From an uncultured Ruminococcus sp. (lineage in GTDB: Bacteria; Bacillota; Clostridia; Oscillospirales; CAG-272), in the NCBI GenBank assembly GCA_902783705.1, contig CACZSA010000084.1, positions 1 to 10,547 of the forward strand: a DNA stretch of 10,547 nucleotides. The letters run 5' to 3'. The notes under the pieces were generated by a model. The model saw only the letters and a program-made list of their open reading frames with translations, searched no databases and was not told the DNA's origin. Below are positions 1-6,487 of the stretch, one piece after another; within the stretch, counting starts at the first letter, position 1, and every line of letters starts with the position of its first letter. The position numbers were made by a program, and so were the translations under genes.

Positions 1-17
1 CTCACCAATATCGGAGA

Positions 18-70
18 GATTGCCACGTCAGCTGAGTTTCAGCTTGCTGAAATTCGCTCCTCGCAATGAC
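18..70. repeat. Palindromic dispersed repeat of the GTCATTGCGAGGAGCGAA type
   Basis: Read on the minus strand, the element starts GTCATTGCGAGGAGCGAA and ends GACGTGGCAATC. The outer arms ATTGC (19-23) and GCAAT (63-67) are inverted. The centre holds a perfect 7-bp inverted repeat, TTTCAGC (37-43) and GCTGAAA (46-52), with a 2-base loop. From memory, elements with these two ends are scattered in many copies between genes of uncultured Firmicutes and other bacteria, and the central part varies. Copy number in this genome cannot be seen from one window. It may act as a fold-back RNA or a small non-autonomous mobile element. Confidence 0.55.
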
Positions 71-110
71 AAGCTTTCGTTTGTTATAAAATCAACCGGC
101 ACCAGATTTG

Positions 111-135
111 TTTTGCGACAGCCCCTTTTGCTGTC
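111..135. other. Short hairpin, possible 3' structure or insertion-sequence end
   Basis: GACAGC (117-122) and GCTGTC (130-135) form a perfect 6-bp stem with a 7-base loop, just past the stop of the minus-strand lipoprotein remnant. Neither side has a T-run, so it is not a normal intrinsic terminator. The string TTTTGCGACAGCCCC (111-125) resembles terminal repeats that I associate with some insertion sequences, but there is no partner end or transposase in the window. Nothing else is visible in 71-149. Confidence 0.25.
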
Positions 136-149
136 CGATACCCGGGAGA

Positions 150-626
150 TCAGTCGCCGTTGAGGTAGGTCATATCGAGGAATTTTTCGAGCGCCTTGAC
201 CATGGCCTTCGCGTTCTTTCCGGTCTTCGAGGCGATGTTGTCGCTCTTCGAGGAGACAAGGCCGCGCCAGATGTGTCCGGGGGGGGAAGCCGATGTGAGT
301 CGAGTTCACCGCACCGAAGTTATACGTCGCGCCGGCGCGGATCAGATGGATCATCTCCGCGCTGTCCTCGTCGCGTGCGTACTTCGAGAGGACGGTGAAG
401 GTTCTGCCGTCGTAATTCGCTTTCGGGAGATCTTCGCAGAGCGCGGCGTTCGGATCCGCCTCCGGTTCTTCCGCTTCGGCCCTGCCGTCCGCCGCCGGGG
501 CGTTCTGGGAGACGGTCGTGCTCTGCTGCGGCGCGTCGGTGTTCTGCGCCGATTCCCCGCAGGACGCGGCGAGCGGGAGGAGCAGGGCGAGCGTCAGAAG
601 GAGCGCGGTGATCCTGCTTTTTTCAT
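150..626 (-). pseudogene. ABC-transporter solute-binding lipoprotein, ends-only remnant with two frameshifts
   Basis: ATG at 626-624 follows AGGAG at a 6-base spacing. Read literally, the frame stops after 10 codons. If the six-A run at 618-623 had seven A, it would give a lipoprotein signal starting MKKSRITALLLTLALLL with lipobox LAASC (Cys23). A second shift lies at an eight-C run (289-296 on the plus strand as G). With seven C, the frame runs on to the stop at 152-150. The repaired protein is 158 residues: signal, an acidic Ala/Glu/Gln-rich linker, a start-of-domain motif (LPKANYDGRTFTVLSK, residues 68-82), then directly a tail (DEDSAEMIHL...ISSKS-like, ending ALEKFLDMTYLNGD). In the large Clostridia sugar-binding proteins that this resembles, the two segments lie at opposite ends of a protein of about 450-550 residues, so the middle appears deleted near 375-390. 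Family assignment is by resemblance. Sequencing error could explain the homopolymer shifts but not the missing middle. Confidence 0.65.
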
Positions 627-700
627 GATGGACTCCTATCCGTGTTTGTCCGATGTTGTATTCGCGATTCGTGGACCGGGATCTCTTGGTTTACTCCTTT

Positions 701-729
701 ATTATGGTCCATCCGGACGTCTTCGTCAA
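701..729 (-). promoter_or_regulatory. Promoter of the lipoprotein remnant
   Basis: On the minus strand, TTGACG (729-724) and CATAAT (706-701) are separated by 17 bases. Each differs from the sigma-A consensus at one position. The site lies about 75 bases upstream of the remnant's ATG, so the broken gene still has a plausible promoter as well as a ribosome site. The region 627-794 between this remnant and the divergent promoter holds no other gene that I can support. Confidence 0.6.
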
Positions 730-794
730 GCCCGGATCTTACTGCGTTTTTGTCCTTTCTTCCAGTTTCCGCGTCTTTTTCTTTCGGAAAGGCC

Positions 795-823
795 TTGCGC
801 CCGCGCTTATCTTATGCTATACT
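795..823 (+). promoter_or_regulatory. Promoter upstream of the mini-ORF and GH-A glycosidase
   Basis: TTGCGC (795-800), a 17-base spacer and TATACT (818-823), with an extended -10 TG at 815-816. It faces the ribosome site and ATG at 857 and probably also serves the glycosidase at 1041. It is divergent to the promoter at 701-729, which would suit shared control of a binding protein and a hydrolase. Confidence 0.6.
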
Positions 824-856
824 CAAAGCAGAAAGCAGGACAGCCGTAGGAGAGAG

Positions 857-949
857 ATGAAAACCTACTATGACATGCGCGTCGCGTTCCCGCATGCGCC
901 GGGGGAATGGTGCGCCGGGAAGAGCTTTGATATCTACACGCTCGGATGA
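857..949 (+). CDS. 30-residue mini-ORF of unknown function
   Basis: ATG at 857 is preceded by AGGAGAGAG and lies 34 bases after the -10 box at 818-823, so it is the first translatable unit of that transcript. It encodes 30 residues (starting MKTYYDMRVAFPHAPGEW and ending SFDIYTLG) and stops at 947-949. There is no signal peptide, membrane segment or repeated regulatory codon, so it is not an obvious attenuator leader. I do not recognise it. It could be a small protein, a translated leader for the glycosidase 91 bases downstream, or the fused ends of a decayed gene, because the tail resembles the last strand of some glycosidases. Confidence 0.35.
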   Translation: MKTYYDMRVAFPHAPGEWCAGKSFDIYTLG

Positions 950-1040
950 CGGGCGTCCCGCCGAGCCGATATATGCGCGAGAAGACCGGACCGCGGTGAG
1001 CGGACAGAGGATAACAAATCACAGAACGGAGGCGATTTCC

Positions 1041-2780
1041 ATGAGATTTGAGAACGGAGCGTTTCGGCGGGAGGACGGGCGGCGCTACCTCCCGCTCGGG
1101 CAGTTCGGATGCTATTTTCCCGCGGCGTATGTCGGGGAGGAGCTCGCGGCGGACTCCCAGCACGGGAACAAGCTGATCGAATTCCAGCACGCGACGCGCG
1201 GCATCTGGCGGAGGTTCTTCCGCTTCCTCGACGAGGAGGACGGCGCGACGGCGATCCGCATGTTTCCGCGCGGGGACAGCGGCGGCTCGGCGTGGGAAGG
1301 GCTCGATATCGGCGGGCGGCTCAACCGGCCCCTGCTCGACAAGATCAAGGCCTATCTCGCGGACGCACAGACGCAGGGGATCGGCCTCCAGCTCTGCCTT
1401 TTCACGGAGCCGGAGTGCAGCTTCTACTGCCAGCCCTACACGCGGACCTACTGGGGCACGCGCCTCTGGACGAAGGAGGAGATCGCCGCGGCCGCCCCGG
1501 AGCAGAGGCGGTTCCTCGAGGACCCCGGCGATATCGTCTCCTACGACCGCTTCTTTTCCGATCCCGACGTGCGGGCCTGCTGTCACCGCTTCCTCGACGA
1601 GATCCTCCCGGCGCTCGCGGATTTTGACGCGCTCTATGCCGTGGAGGTCTTCAACGAATCCGGATGGGCCAGCCCGCATGCCGATCCGATGAACACCTTC
1701 CGCTGGGAGGACACGCCGGACTACCTCGACTGGCACCGCGACATGGTCAACCACATCCGCCGCGCCGCGCCTTCTCTTCCGGTCTGCGTCAGCAATCCGG
1801 GCGTCGGGCTCCTCGGACACGATCCGATTCATTGGGCGCGGGAGATCCGCCCGGACTTCTTCTCGCTCCACAACTACCCGGATATCTGCGGATCGCGCCC
1901 CGGCATGGACTACGCGGCGATCACCGATATGAGCGTGCAGTACATCGCCGCCGAATGCCCCGTGATGATGGGCGAATGGGAGGCGATCCCCCTCCGGTAC
2001 GTCGATTTCCCGGAGAAGGAGAGGCTGCTCACGCTCCTCAGCCGGGACATGGCGTGGATGACCTGTCTCTCGGGCGCGCCGGGGTGCATCGCGTGGGGCG
2101 CGCGGGGATGGGGCCAGTATCACGCCGTGCGCGAGATCTTCGGAGAGCTCGACAAGTATCCGCTCCGCCCGACGCCGCCGCTCTCGATCGACATCTCCGC
2201 GGAGCAGGCGTGGTTCGAATCGCTCTGGAAGGGTGGCGCGGAGACATGCGTCTATCCCGCGTGGAGATGGTGTCCCGACCGCATGGCGACCGACGGAGAG
2301 CACCGCTTCTGCGTCAAGGGCGAGAGCGAGGCCTACCGCTGCCTCCTCGACGCAGAGCAGTGGAGTCTCGAGGCGGGCGTCCCCTTCCGCTTCACTCTCT
2401 CCCCGGACGAGGACGCGATCCCGCTCGGACGGCTGACGAAGGCGGATTTTCTCGCCCAACCCCCGCTCGTTCTGCCGGTCCCCGGCTATCGTCAGAAGGC
2501 CCTCACGGCGGACGGCGGCGCGGTCCGGATCGCGTATCTCATGAATTACGCGCCCTACTCCCACCGGGTCGACGACGGCTGTGGCGGACAGGCCGAACAG
2601 TTCTCCCTCCGCGGCCGCGCGCTGTCCCCTCTCGTCCTCCGCTTTCCCGATCCCGCGGGCCGCGTCCGGGTCTGGGATCTCGACACCCGCGCCTCTGTCG
2701 AGGTTCATGGGGATACCCTCGATCTCGGCGTCACGGATCACGATTTTCTCGTGCTGGCAGAGACGGAAAGCCCAGCCTGA
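1041..2780 (+). CDS. Clan GH-A glycoside hydrolase (cellulase/mannanase-like TIM barrel)
   Basis: The gene encodes 579 residues. The start at 1041 is chosen because GGAGG (1028-1032) lies 8 bases upstream; the frame is open further 5' but has no better site. There is no signal peptide, so the enzyme is probably cytoplasmic and acts on imported oligosaccharides. Residues 1-400 look like a (beta/alpha)8 barrel. The acid/base signature is VFNES with Asn205-Glu206, and a second conserved Glu312 in MMGEWEA fits the nucleophile. SLHNYPD (about 275) supplies the aromatic/His strand motif typical of this clan. Residues from about 440 to the end are strand-rich and resemble an accessory beta-sandwich. 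The fold class is well supported; the exact family (GH5-like or a relative) and the substrate are not. The GH51 gene downstream suggests plant cell-wall glycans. A weak hairpin follows the stop. Confidence 0.8.
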   Translation: MRFENGAFRREDGRRYLPLGQFGCYFPAAYVGEELAADSQHGNKLIEFQHATRGIWRRFFRFLDEEDGATAIRMFPRGDSGGSAWEGLDIGGRLNRPLLDKIKAYLADAQTQGIGLQLCLFTEPECSFYCQPYTRTYWGTRLWTKEEIAAAAPEQRRFLEDPGDIVSYDRFFSDPDVRACCHRFLDEILPALADFDALYAVEVFNESGWASPHADPMNTFRWEDTPDYLDWHRDMVNHIRRAAPSLPVCVSNPGVGLLGHDPIHWAREIRPDFFSLHNYPDICGSRPGMDYAAITDMSVQYIAAECPVMMGEWEAIPLRYVDFPEKERLLTLLSRDMAWMTCLSGAPGCIAWGARGWGQYHAVREIFGELDKYPLRPTPPLSIDISAEQAWFESLWKGGAETCVYPAWRWCPDRMATDGEHRFCVKGESEAYRCLLDAEQWSLEAGVPFRFTLSPDEDAIPLGRLTKADFLAQPPLVLPVPGYRQKALTADGGAVRIAYLMNYAPYSHRVDDGCGGQAEQFSLRGRALSPLVLRFPDPAGRVRVWDLDTRASVEVHGDTLDLGVTDHDFLVLAETESPA

Positions 2781-2785
2781 TTAAG

Positions 2786-2806
2786 AACACGGAAGTCCCC
2801 GTTTTT
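2786..2806 (+). terminator. Weak terminator-like hairpin after the glycosidase
   Basis: ACGG (2789-2792) and CCGT (2799-2802) can pair over a 6-base loop, followed by a run of T to 2806. The stem is only four perfect base pairs, so termination may be partial and read into the GH51 gene is possible. Confidence 0.3.
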
Positions 2807-2829
2807 CCCATGAGGAGCGAAAACCCGGC

Positions 2830-2859
2830 TTGACACCCGCCGACGCGGTATGCTATAAT
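2830..2859 (+). promoter_or_regulatory. Promoter of the GH51 gene
   Basis: A consensus TTGACA (2830-2835) and a consensus TATAAT (2854-2859) are separated by 18 bases, with an extended -10 TG at 2851-2852. The -10 box lies inside the longest open frame for the next gene, which argues against any start before about 2865 and supports the GTG at 2923. The untranslated leader would be about 55 bases. Confidence 0.8.
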
Positions 2860-2922
2860 GGTTTCGCACATTATTTCCTCCGGACCTCATCGCCGGAGCT
2901 TTCATACGAAAGGAATTTCACC

Positions 2923-4395
2923 GTGGAAAAGTATCTCATCAATCCGAATCAGAAGCTCGCGTCCGTCAGCCGGGACATCTACGGCGCGTTCAGCGAGCAC
3001 CTCGGACGCTGCATCTACGAGGGCGTCTACGTGGGCGAGGATTCCCCGATCCCGAACGTCAACGGCATGCGGATCGACGTGGTCGAAGCATTGCGGGCTA
3101 TTGGTCTCCCCGTCCTGCGCTGGCCGGGCGGATGCTTCGCCGACGAATACCACTGGAAGGACGGGATCGGCCCGAAGGCGTCCCGCAAGAAGATGATCAA
3201 CACGCACTGGGGCGGCGTCGTGGAGGACAACTCCTTCGGCACGCACGAATTCTTCGAGCTCTGCCGTCAGCTCGGCTGCGACGCGTACGTCACGGGCAAC
3301 CTCGGCTCCGGGACGGTGCAAGAGATGAGCGAATGGGTCGAGTACATGACCTTCGAGGGCGTCTCCCCGATGGCGGATCTCCGCACGCGGAACGGACATG
3401 AGAAACCGTGGCGGCTGAAATACTTCGGCGTCGGCAACGAGAACTGGGGCTGCGGCGGAAACATGACTGCGGACTTCTATGCCGATCAGTACCGCCGGTA
3501 CGCCACCTACGTGCGCAACTACGACTACAAAAACCGCGTGCAGAAGGTCGCCTGCGGTCCGAGCGGCGGGGACTACAACTGGACCGACGTCCTCATGAAA
3601 AAGGCGGGGCGCGCAATGGACGGTCTGTCCCTGCACTATTACACCGTCACGGGCGACTGGGCGCACAAGGGCAAGGCTCTCGAATTCACCGACGAGCAGT
3701 ATTACACGACGCTCGAGAAGGCCTACGTGATGGAAGAGCTCGTCCACCGTCACGACGCCGTCATGGACCGCTACGATCCCGAAAAACGCGTCGGCCTCGT
3801 CGTGGACGAATGGGGCACCTGGCACGACGTCGAGGAGGGCACGAACCCCGGCTTCCTGTATCAGCAGAACGCGATGCGCGATGCGATCGTGGCGGGCCTG
3901 ACCCTCAACATTTTCAACAAGCACTGCGACCGCGTGAAGATGGCGAACATCGCGCAGACGATCAACGTCCTCCAGGCAGTCGCGCTGACCGACGGCGAGC
4001 AGATGCTCCTCACGCCGACCTACTTCGTCTTCAAGCTCTTCCGGGATCATCAGGACAACACCCTCCTCGGCTCCTACATCACCTCGAAGAACCTCTCCGA
4101 GAAGGGCAAGCTGCCCCACCTGACCGAGAGCGCGTCGATAAAGGAGGACGGCACGATCGTCTCCACCGTGGTCAACACCTCCCTCACGGAAACGGCGGAC
4201 GTCCTTTGCCAGATCGCGGACCGCGAGGTCACCGACGTTGAGGCGGAGATCCTCACGGGCGAGGCGCACGCGCACAACTCCTTCGAGGAGCCCGGACAGG
4301 TCGCCTCCACGGCCTTCGCGGACGTCACCCGCACGCCGGACGGATTCCGCGCGACGATCCCGCCCTGCTCCGTCGTGAAGTTCCTTGTGAAATAA
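2923..4395 (+). CDS. abfA: GH51 intracellular alpha-L-arabinofuranosidase
   Basis: The 490-residue enzyme removes terminal alpha-L-arabinofuranosyl groups from arabinan, arabinoxylan and arabino-oligosaccharides. It starts at GTG 2923, with AAAGGA at 2909-2914 at an 8-base spacing. Upstream ATGs lie before or within the promoter. The family motif LRWPGGCFADEYHWKDGIGP is present in full. GVGNENWG places the acid/base at Glu173 and VVDEWGTW places the nucleophile at Glu296. Both positions and the total length match the well-studied GH51 enzymes of about 500 residues. The barrel spans about residues 10-380 and the rest is the usual C-terminal beta-sandwich. There is no signal peptide, so it acts in the cytoplasm after oligosaccharide import. 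It has its own strong promoter and is followed one base later by the cysteine-rich small gene. Confidence 0.95.
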   Translation: MEKYLINPNQKLASVSRDIYGAFSEHLGRCIYEGVYVGEDSPIPNVNGMRIDVVEALRAIGLPVLRWPGGCFADEYHWKDGIGPKASRKKMINTHWGGVVEDNSFGTHEFFELCRQLGCDAYVTGNLGSGTVQEMSEWVEYMTFEGVSPMADLRTRNGHEKPWRLKYFGVGNENWGCGGNMTADFYADQYRRYATYVRNYDYKNRVQKVACGPSGGDYNWTDVLMKKAGRAMDGLSLHYYTVTGDWAHKGKALEFTDEQYYTTLEKAYVMEELVHRHDAVMDRYDPEKRVGLVVDEWGTWHDVEEGTNPGFLYQQNAMRDAIVAGLTLNIFNKHCDRVKMANIAQTINVLQAVALTDGEQMLLTPTYFVFKLFRDHQDNTLLGSYITSKNLSEKGKLPHLTESASIKEDGTIVSTVVNTSLTETADVLCQIADREVTDVEAEILTGEAHAHNSFEEPGQVASTAFADVTRTPDGFRATIPPCSVVKFLVK

Positions 4396-4396
4396 A

Positions 4397-4648
4397 ATGC
4401 GCGAATGCAGACGCTGCCTCCTCCGCGAAGCCGCCGAGGAAGACACGTACAAGAGCGTCATGGAAAAAGTGGAGAAGATCCCCGCGCGCGACCGGGCTCC
4501 CGAGGAGGTCTACCGGACCCGGCTCGCGGCGTGCGCGGCGTGCGACCACCTGCTCGCGGGCGTGTGCATGAAATGCGGGTGCTACGTCGAGTTCCGCGCG
4601 GCGCATTCGCGGATGAAGTGCCCGGACGCCGCCGGGAAGCGGTGGTGA
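4397..4648 (+). CDS. Small cysteine-rich protein, DUF6171-type
   Basis: The gene encodes 83 residues with eight cysteines: CxxC at 4/7, CxxC at 46/49, C57, CxC at 60/62 and Cys75. The order CxxCLL near the start, RTRLAACAACDHL in the middle and CMKCGCYVEFRAA near the end matches the small Firmicutes family that I know as DUF6171, and suggests a zinc-ribbon-like metal-binding fold. Its biochemical role is unknown to me. The ATG follows the GH51 stop codon by one base, with no clear Shine-Dalgarno site of its own, so it is probably made by translational coupling. Being cotranscribed with an arabinofuranosidase may be incidental, because this family turns up next to many gene types. The frame ends just before the A/T-rich UP element of the next promoter. 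Confidence 0.75.
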   Translation: MRECRRCLLREAAEEDTYKSVMEKVEKIPARDRAPEEVYRTRLAACAACDHLLAGVCMKCGCYVEFRAAHSRMKCPDAAGKRW

Positions 4649-4656
4649 AAAAAACA

Positions 4657-4708
4657 AAAAAAATTTTTTCAAAACCCTCTTGACAGCGGCGCGCTTTCGT
4701 GTTATAAT
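4657..4708 (+). promoter_or_regulatory. UP element plus consensus promoter of the T-box operon
   Basis: TTGACA (4680-4685), a 17-base spacer and TATAAT (4703-4708) are both perfect consensus. Directly upstream, 4657-4678 is an A-run followed by six T, then CAAAAC. This matches the published UP-element pattern (AAA, then WWTWTTTT, then an A-rich triplet) at the expected position, apart from one base in the last triplet. Predicted transcription start is near 4715. This should be one of the strongest promoters in the window, consistent with control by leader termination rather than by initiation. Confidence 0.85.
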
Positions 4709-4714
4709 GCGCTA

Positions 4715-4996
4715 AACCGATGAGGAAGAGTGAGTACGCTTTGATTGAGCCTCCAAGAGAGCTGCGGACGGTGGGATCGCGGCAGGCAGGACAGAGCCGA
4801 ATGGACTTCCGAGGGCGACCGGAACGGACCTCGCGCAAGCGGATCCCGGTATGGAAGCCGGAGATGGACCTCCGTCAACAAAGTCCGGCGTATGATGGTA
4901 CGCGCTGAGTGGACGTGCTTCACGTCAGGCCGGGTGGCACCGCAGGAATGATTTTCAGTCCTGTCCCAGCATCTTTTGTTGGGACGGGACTTTTTT
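4715..4996 (+). promoter_or_regulatory. T-box riboswitch with tryptophan (TGG) specifier
   Basis: This is a tRNA-sensing leader. Stem I features in order: AGTA (4733-4736), the AGAGAG-CTG motif (4756-4764), then the specifier segment GAATGGAC at 4799-4806, in which the codon reads TGG (4802-4804). A stem III hairpin GACGTG-CTT-CACGTC lies at 4912-4926. The conserved T-box GGGTGGCACCGC (4932-4943) pairs with the tRNA acceptor end to form the antiterminator, which competes with the terminator at 4957-4996. Uncharged tRNA-Trp should allow read-through into the transporter genes. The class is certain. The codon call rests on the usual GAA-codon-A context and on the TGG agreeing with an amino-acid-type ECF transporter downstream. 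Confidence 0.93.
4957..4996 (+). terminator. Regulated intrinsic terminator of the T-box
   Basis: AGTCCTGTCCCA (4957-4968) pairs with TGGGACGGGACT (4980-4991) as a 12-bp stem with one G-T pair, an 11-base loop and a T-run ending at 4996. The 5' arm lies where the antiterminator would need it, so the two structures exclude each other. Confidence 0.92.
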
Positions 4997-5065
4997 CATG
5001 ACAACTCCGTTCCGGGAAACCATCACCAAAATTCAAATCCGCAAAGCGGAAAAGGAGATTCTGTC

Positions 5066-5605
5066 ATGGCAGAGAAAAGAACAATCGCACAGGAAGAAAA
5101 GAAGGGCTTCTCCGTTCAGGACCTCATCGTCGTCGCCGTCCTGCTTGCCGCGGGCGCGGTCCTCAAGCTGGTGGTCGGCAGCGTCGTCAACTTCTTCGGC
5201 ATGAAACCGAATTTCGTCATCGCCTCCTACTGCCTCGCCATCCTGCTCACCCGTCCGAAGCTCTATCAGAGCGCGATCATCGGCCTCCTCGCCGGCGCGA
5301 TCTGCCAGTTCCTCCCCGGTACGCCGTGGCTCAACCTGATCTCGGAGCTGGTAGGCGCGGTCGCGATGGGCCTGTTCATCCGGGTCCCGATGAAAATCGG
5401 CAAATTCGACGTCAACCCCATGGTCTCGACCTTCGTCTCCACCGTTCTCTCCGGCGGCACCTACACGGTATGCCTCTTCGCGTTCGTCAAGGCCACGACC
5501 GAGGGCCTCGTCGCGTACGTACCGATCGTCCTCTGCACCGCGCTCATCAACATGGTGCTCGTCCAGCTTCTCTACCTCCCGCTGAGAAAGGTTCTCGGGA
5601 AATAA
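5066..5605 (+). CDS. ECF transporter S component, probable tryptophan-binding subunit
   Basis: A 179-residue, six-helix membrane protein that would capture the substrate for the energy-coupling factor encoded by the next three genes. ATG 5066 follows AAAGGAG at an 8-base spacing; upstream in-frame starts fall in the T-box terminator. Hydrophobic segments are near residues 18-44, 49-66, 68-85, 90-106, 116-141 and 147-172. Helix 1 has an Ala-x3-Ala pattern (A24/A28), the type of motif through which S components contact EcfT. The length is typical of S components. Substrate is inferred only from the tryptophan T-box in front. The protein resembles the TrpP-type group, but I cannot separate it from other S families by sequence reading alone. 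Forty-two bases separate it from the first ATPase. Confidence 0.85.
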   Translation: MAEKRTIAQEEKKGFSVQDLIVVAVLLAAGAVLKLVVGSVVNFFGMKPNFVIASYCLAILLTRPKLYQSAIIGLLAGAICQFLPGTPWLNLISELVGAVAMGLFIRVPMKIGKFDVNPMVSTFVSTVLSGGTYTVCLFAFVKATTEGLVAYVPIVLCTALINMVLVQLLYLPLRKVLGK

Positions 5606-5647
5606 ACAACCGTATGCTTCACGAATGATTCAGAAGGAGAATCCCCC

Positions 5648-6487
5648 ATGATCGAGCTGCAATCCCTCACCTTCCGTTACGCCGGATCGGACCGCGACGC
5701 GCTCTCCGATCTGACACTCACGATCCCCGACGGTGCGTTCGTCGGCGTCATCGGTCCGGCGGGCGCGGGCAAAACCACCTTCGCGCACTGCCTGTCCGGG
5801 ATCGTCCCCCACGCGGTCCGCGGCGATTTCTACGGCGCCGTCCGGGTCGACGGGATGGACACCGCGGACACCCGCCTCACCGATCTCTCCCGCCTCGTCG
5901 GCACGGTCTTTCAGGACGTGGAGAGCCAGATCATCTCCTCCGTCGTGGAGGATGAGCTGCTCTACGGACTCGAAAACTTCGGCGTCCCGCGCGAGGAGAT
6001 CGAGGAACGCCTCGCCTTCGCGCTGGAGGAGGTCGGCATCGCGCCGCTGCGGCATCGTTCGATCGCGTCCCTCTCCGGCGGCCAGCGGCAGAAGGTCGCC
6101 ATCGCGTCCCTCGTCGCGCTCCGTCCGAGGATCCTCGTTCTCGACGAACCGACGGGCGAGCTGGATCCGTCAAGCAGCCGGCAGATCTTCTCGCTTCTCC
6201 GCCGTCTCAACCGGGAATACGGGATGACCGTCGTCGTGGTCGAGCAGAAGATCATGCTCCTGTGCGAATTCGCCGAACGCCTGCTCGTGCTGAGCGAAGG
6301 ACGGGTCGCGCGGGACGGATCGGTGCGCGAGGTGCTCGGCGACATCGAGGGACTGGAGGCGATCGGGGTGAACTGTCCGCGGTCCGCACGCTTCTCCGCC
6401 CTTCTCGGGGAGAAGACGGGCCGGGAGATCCCGGTCTGCGTGAACGCGGAGGAAGCCGTCGAGGCGGCAAGGAGGGTGATCGGATGA
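5648..6487 (+). CDS. ecfA: ECF transporter ATPase, first subunit (H-loop His replaced)
   Basis: A 279-residue ABC ATPase that powers the ECF importer from the cytoplasmic face. AAGGAG (5634-5639) lies 8 bases before the ATG. Motifs: Walker A GPAGAGKTT at 36-44, Q-loop Gln89 in VFQD, signature LSGGQ at 142-146 and Walker B ILVLDEP at 162-168 with catalytic Glu167. Where the switch histidine is expected the sequence reads VVVVEQK, so the His is Gln200 and the next Asp is Lys. The C-terminal 60 residues, after the ATPase core, form the usual EcfA dimerisation region. The stop codon overlaps the next start as ATGA. Naming it A1 or A2 is not possible from order alone. Confidence 0.93.
   Translation: MIELQSLTFRYAGSDRDALSDLTLTIPDGAFVGVIGPAGAGKTTFAHCLSGIVPHAVRGDFYGAVRVDGMDTADTRLTDLSRLVGTVFQDVESQIISSVVEDELLYGLENFGVPREEIEERLAFALEEVGIAPLRHRSIASLSGGQRQKVAIASLVALRPRILVLDEPTGELDPSSSRQIFSLLRRLNREYGMTVVVVEQKIMLLCEFAERLLVLSEGRVARDGSVREVLGDIEGLEAIGVNCPRSARFSALLGEKTGREIPVCVNAEEAVEAARRVIG

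Noticed and set aside
111..125. TTTTGCGACAGCCCC as the end of an insertion sequence
   Set aside because: There is no opposite terminal repeat, target duplication or transposase in the window, so only a hairpin is recorded.
196..849. A 217-codon open frame on the plus strand across the lipoprotein remnant
   Set aside because: It has no ribosome site, is low-complexity Arg/Gly-rich, and runs opposite the recognisable lipoprotein signal and tail.
992..1028. Resemblance to the E. coli lac operator (GTGAGCGGA ... GATAACAA ... ATCACA)
   Set aside because: The match needs inserted and deleted bases and the stretch lacks the dyad symmetry that makes the operator work, so I treat it as chance.
807..2741. 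A long open frame on the minus strand opposite the GH-A glycosidase
   Set aside because: It mirrors the codon pattern of the glycosidase in GC-rich DNA, is rich in Arg/Glu/Asp/Ala, shows no family motifs and extends across promoter sequence.
2830..2922. An upstream ATG extending the arabinofuranosidase by 31 residues
   Set aside because: The -35 and -10 boxes lie within this stretch, so it would not be transcribed from its own start; the GTG at 2923 has a good ribosome site and gives the normal N-terminus.
2902..4461. A 519-codon open frame on the minus strand opposite the GH51 gene
   Set aside because: The plus strand encodes an unmistakable GH51 enzyme with both catalytic residues. The antisense frame has no recognisable domain and reflects third-position GC bias.
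4648..4676. The A-run/T-run as an intrinsic terminator for the DUF6171-type gene
   Set aside because: The potential stem is purely A-T and its register fits an UP element far better, though a weak dual role cannot be excluded.
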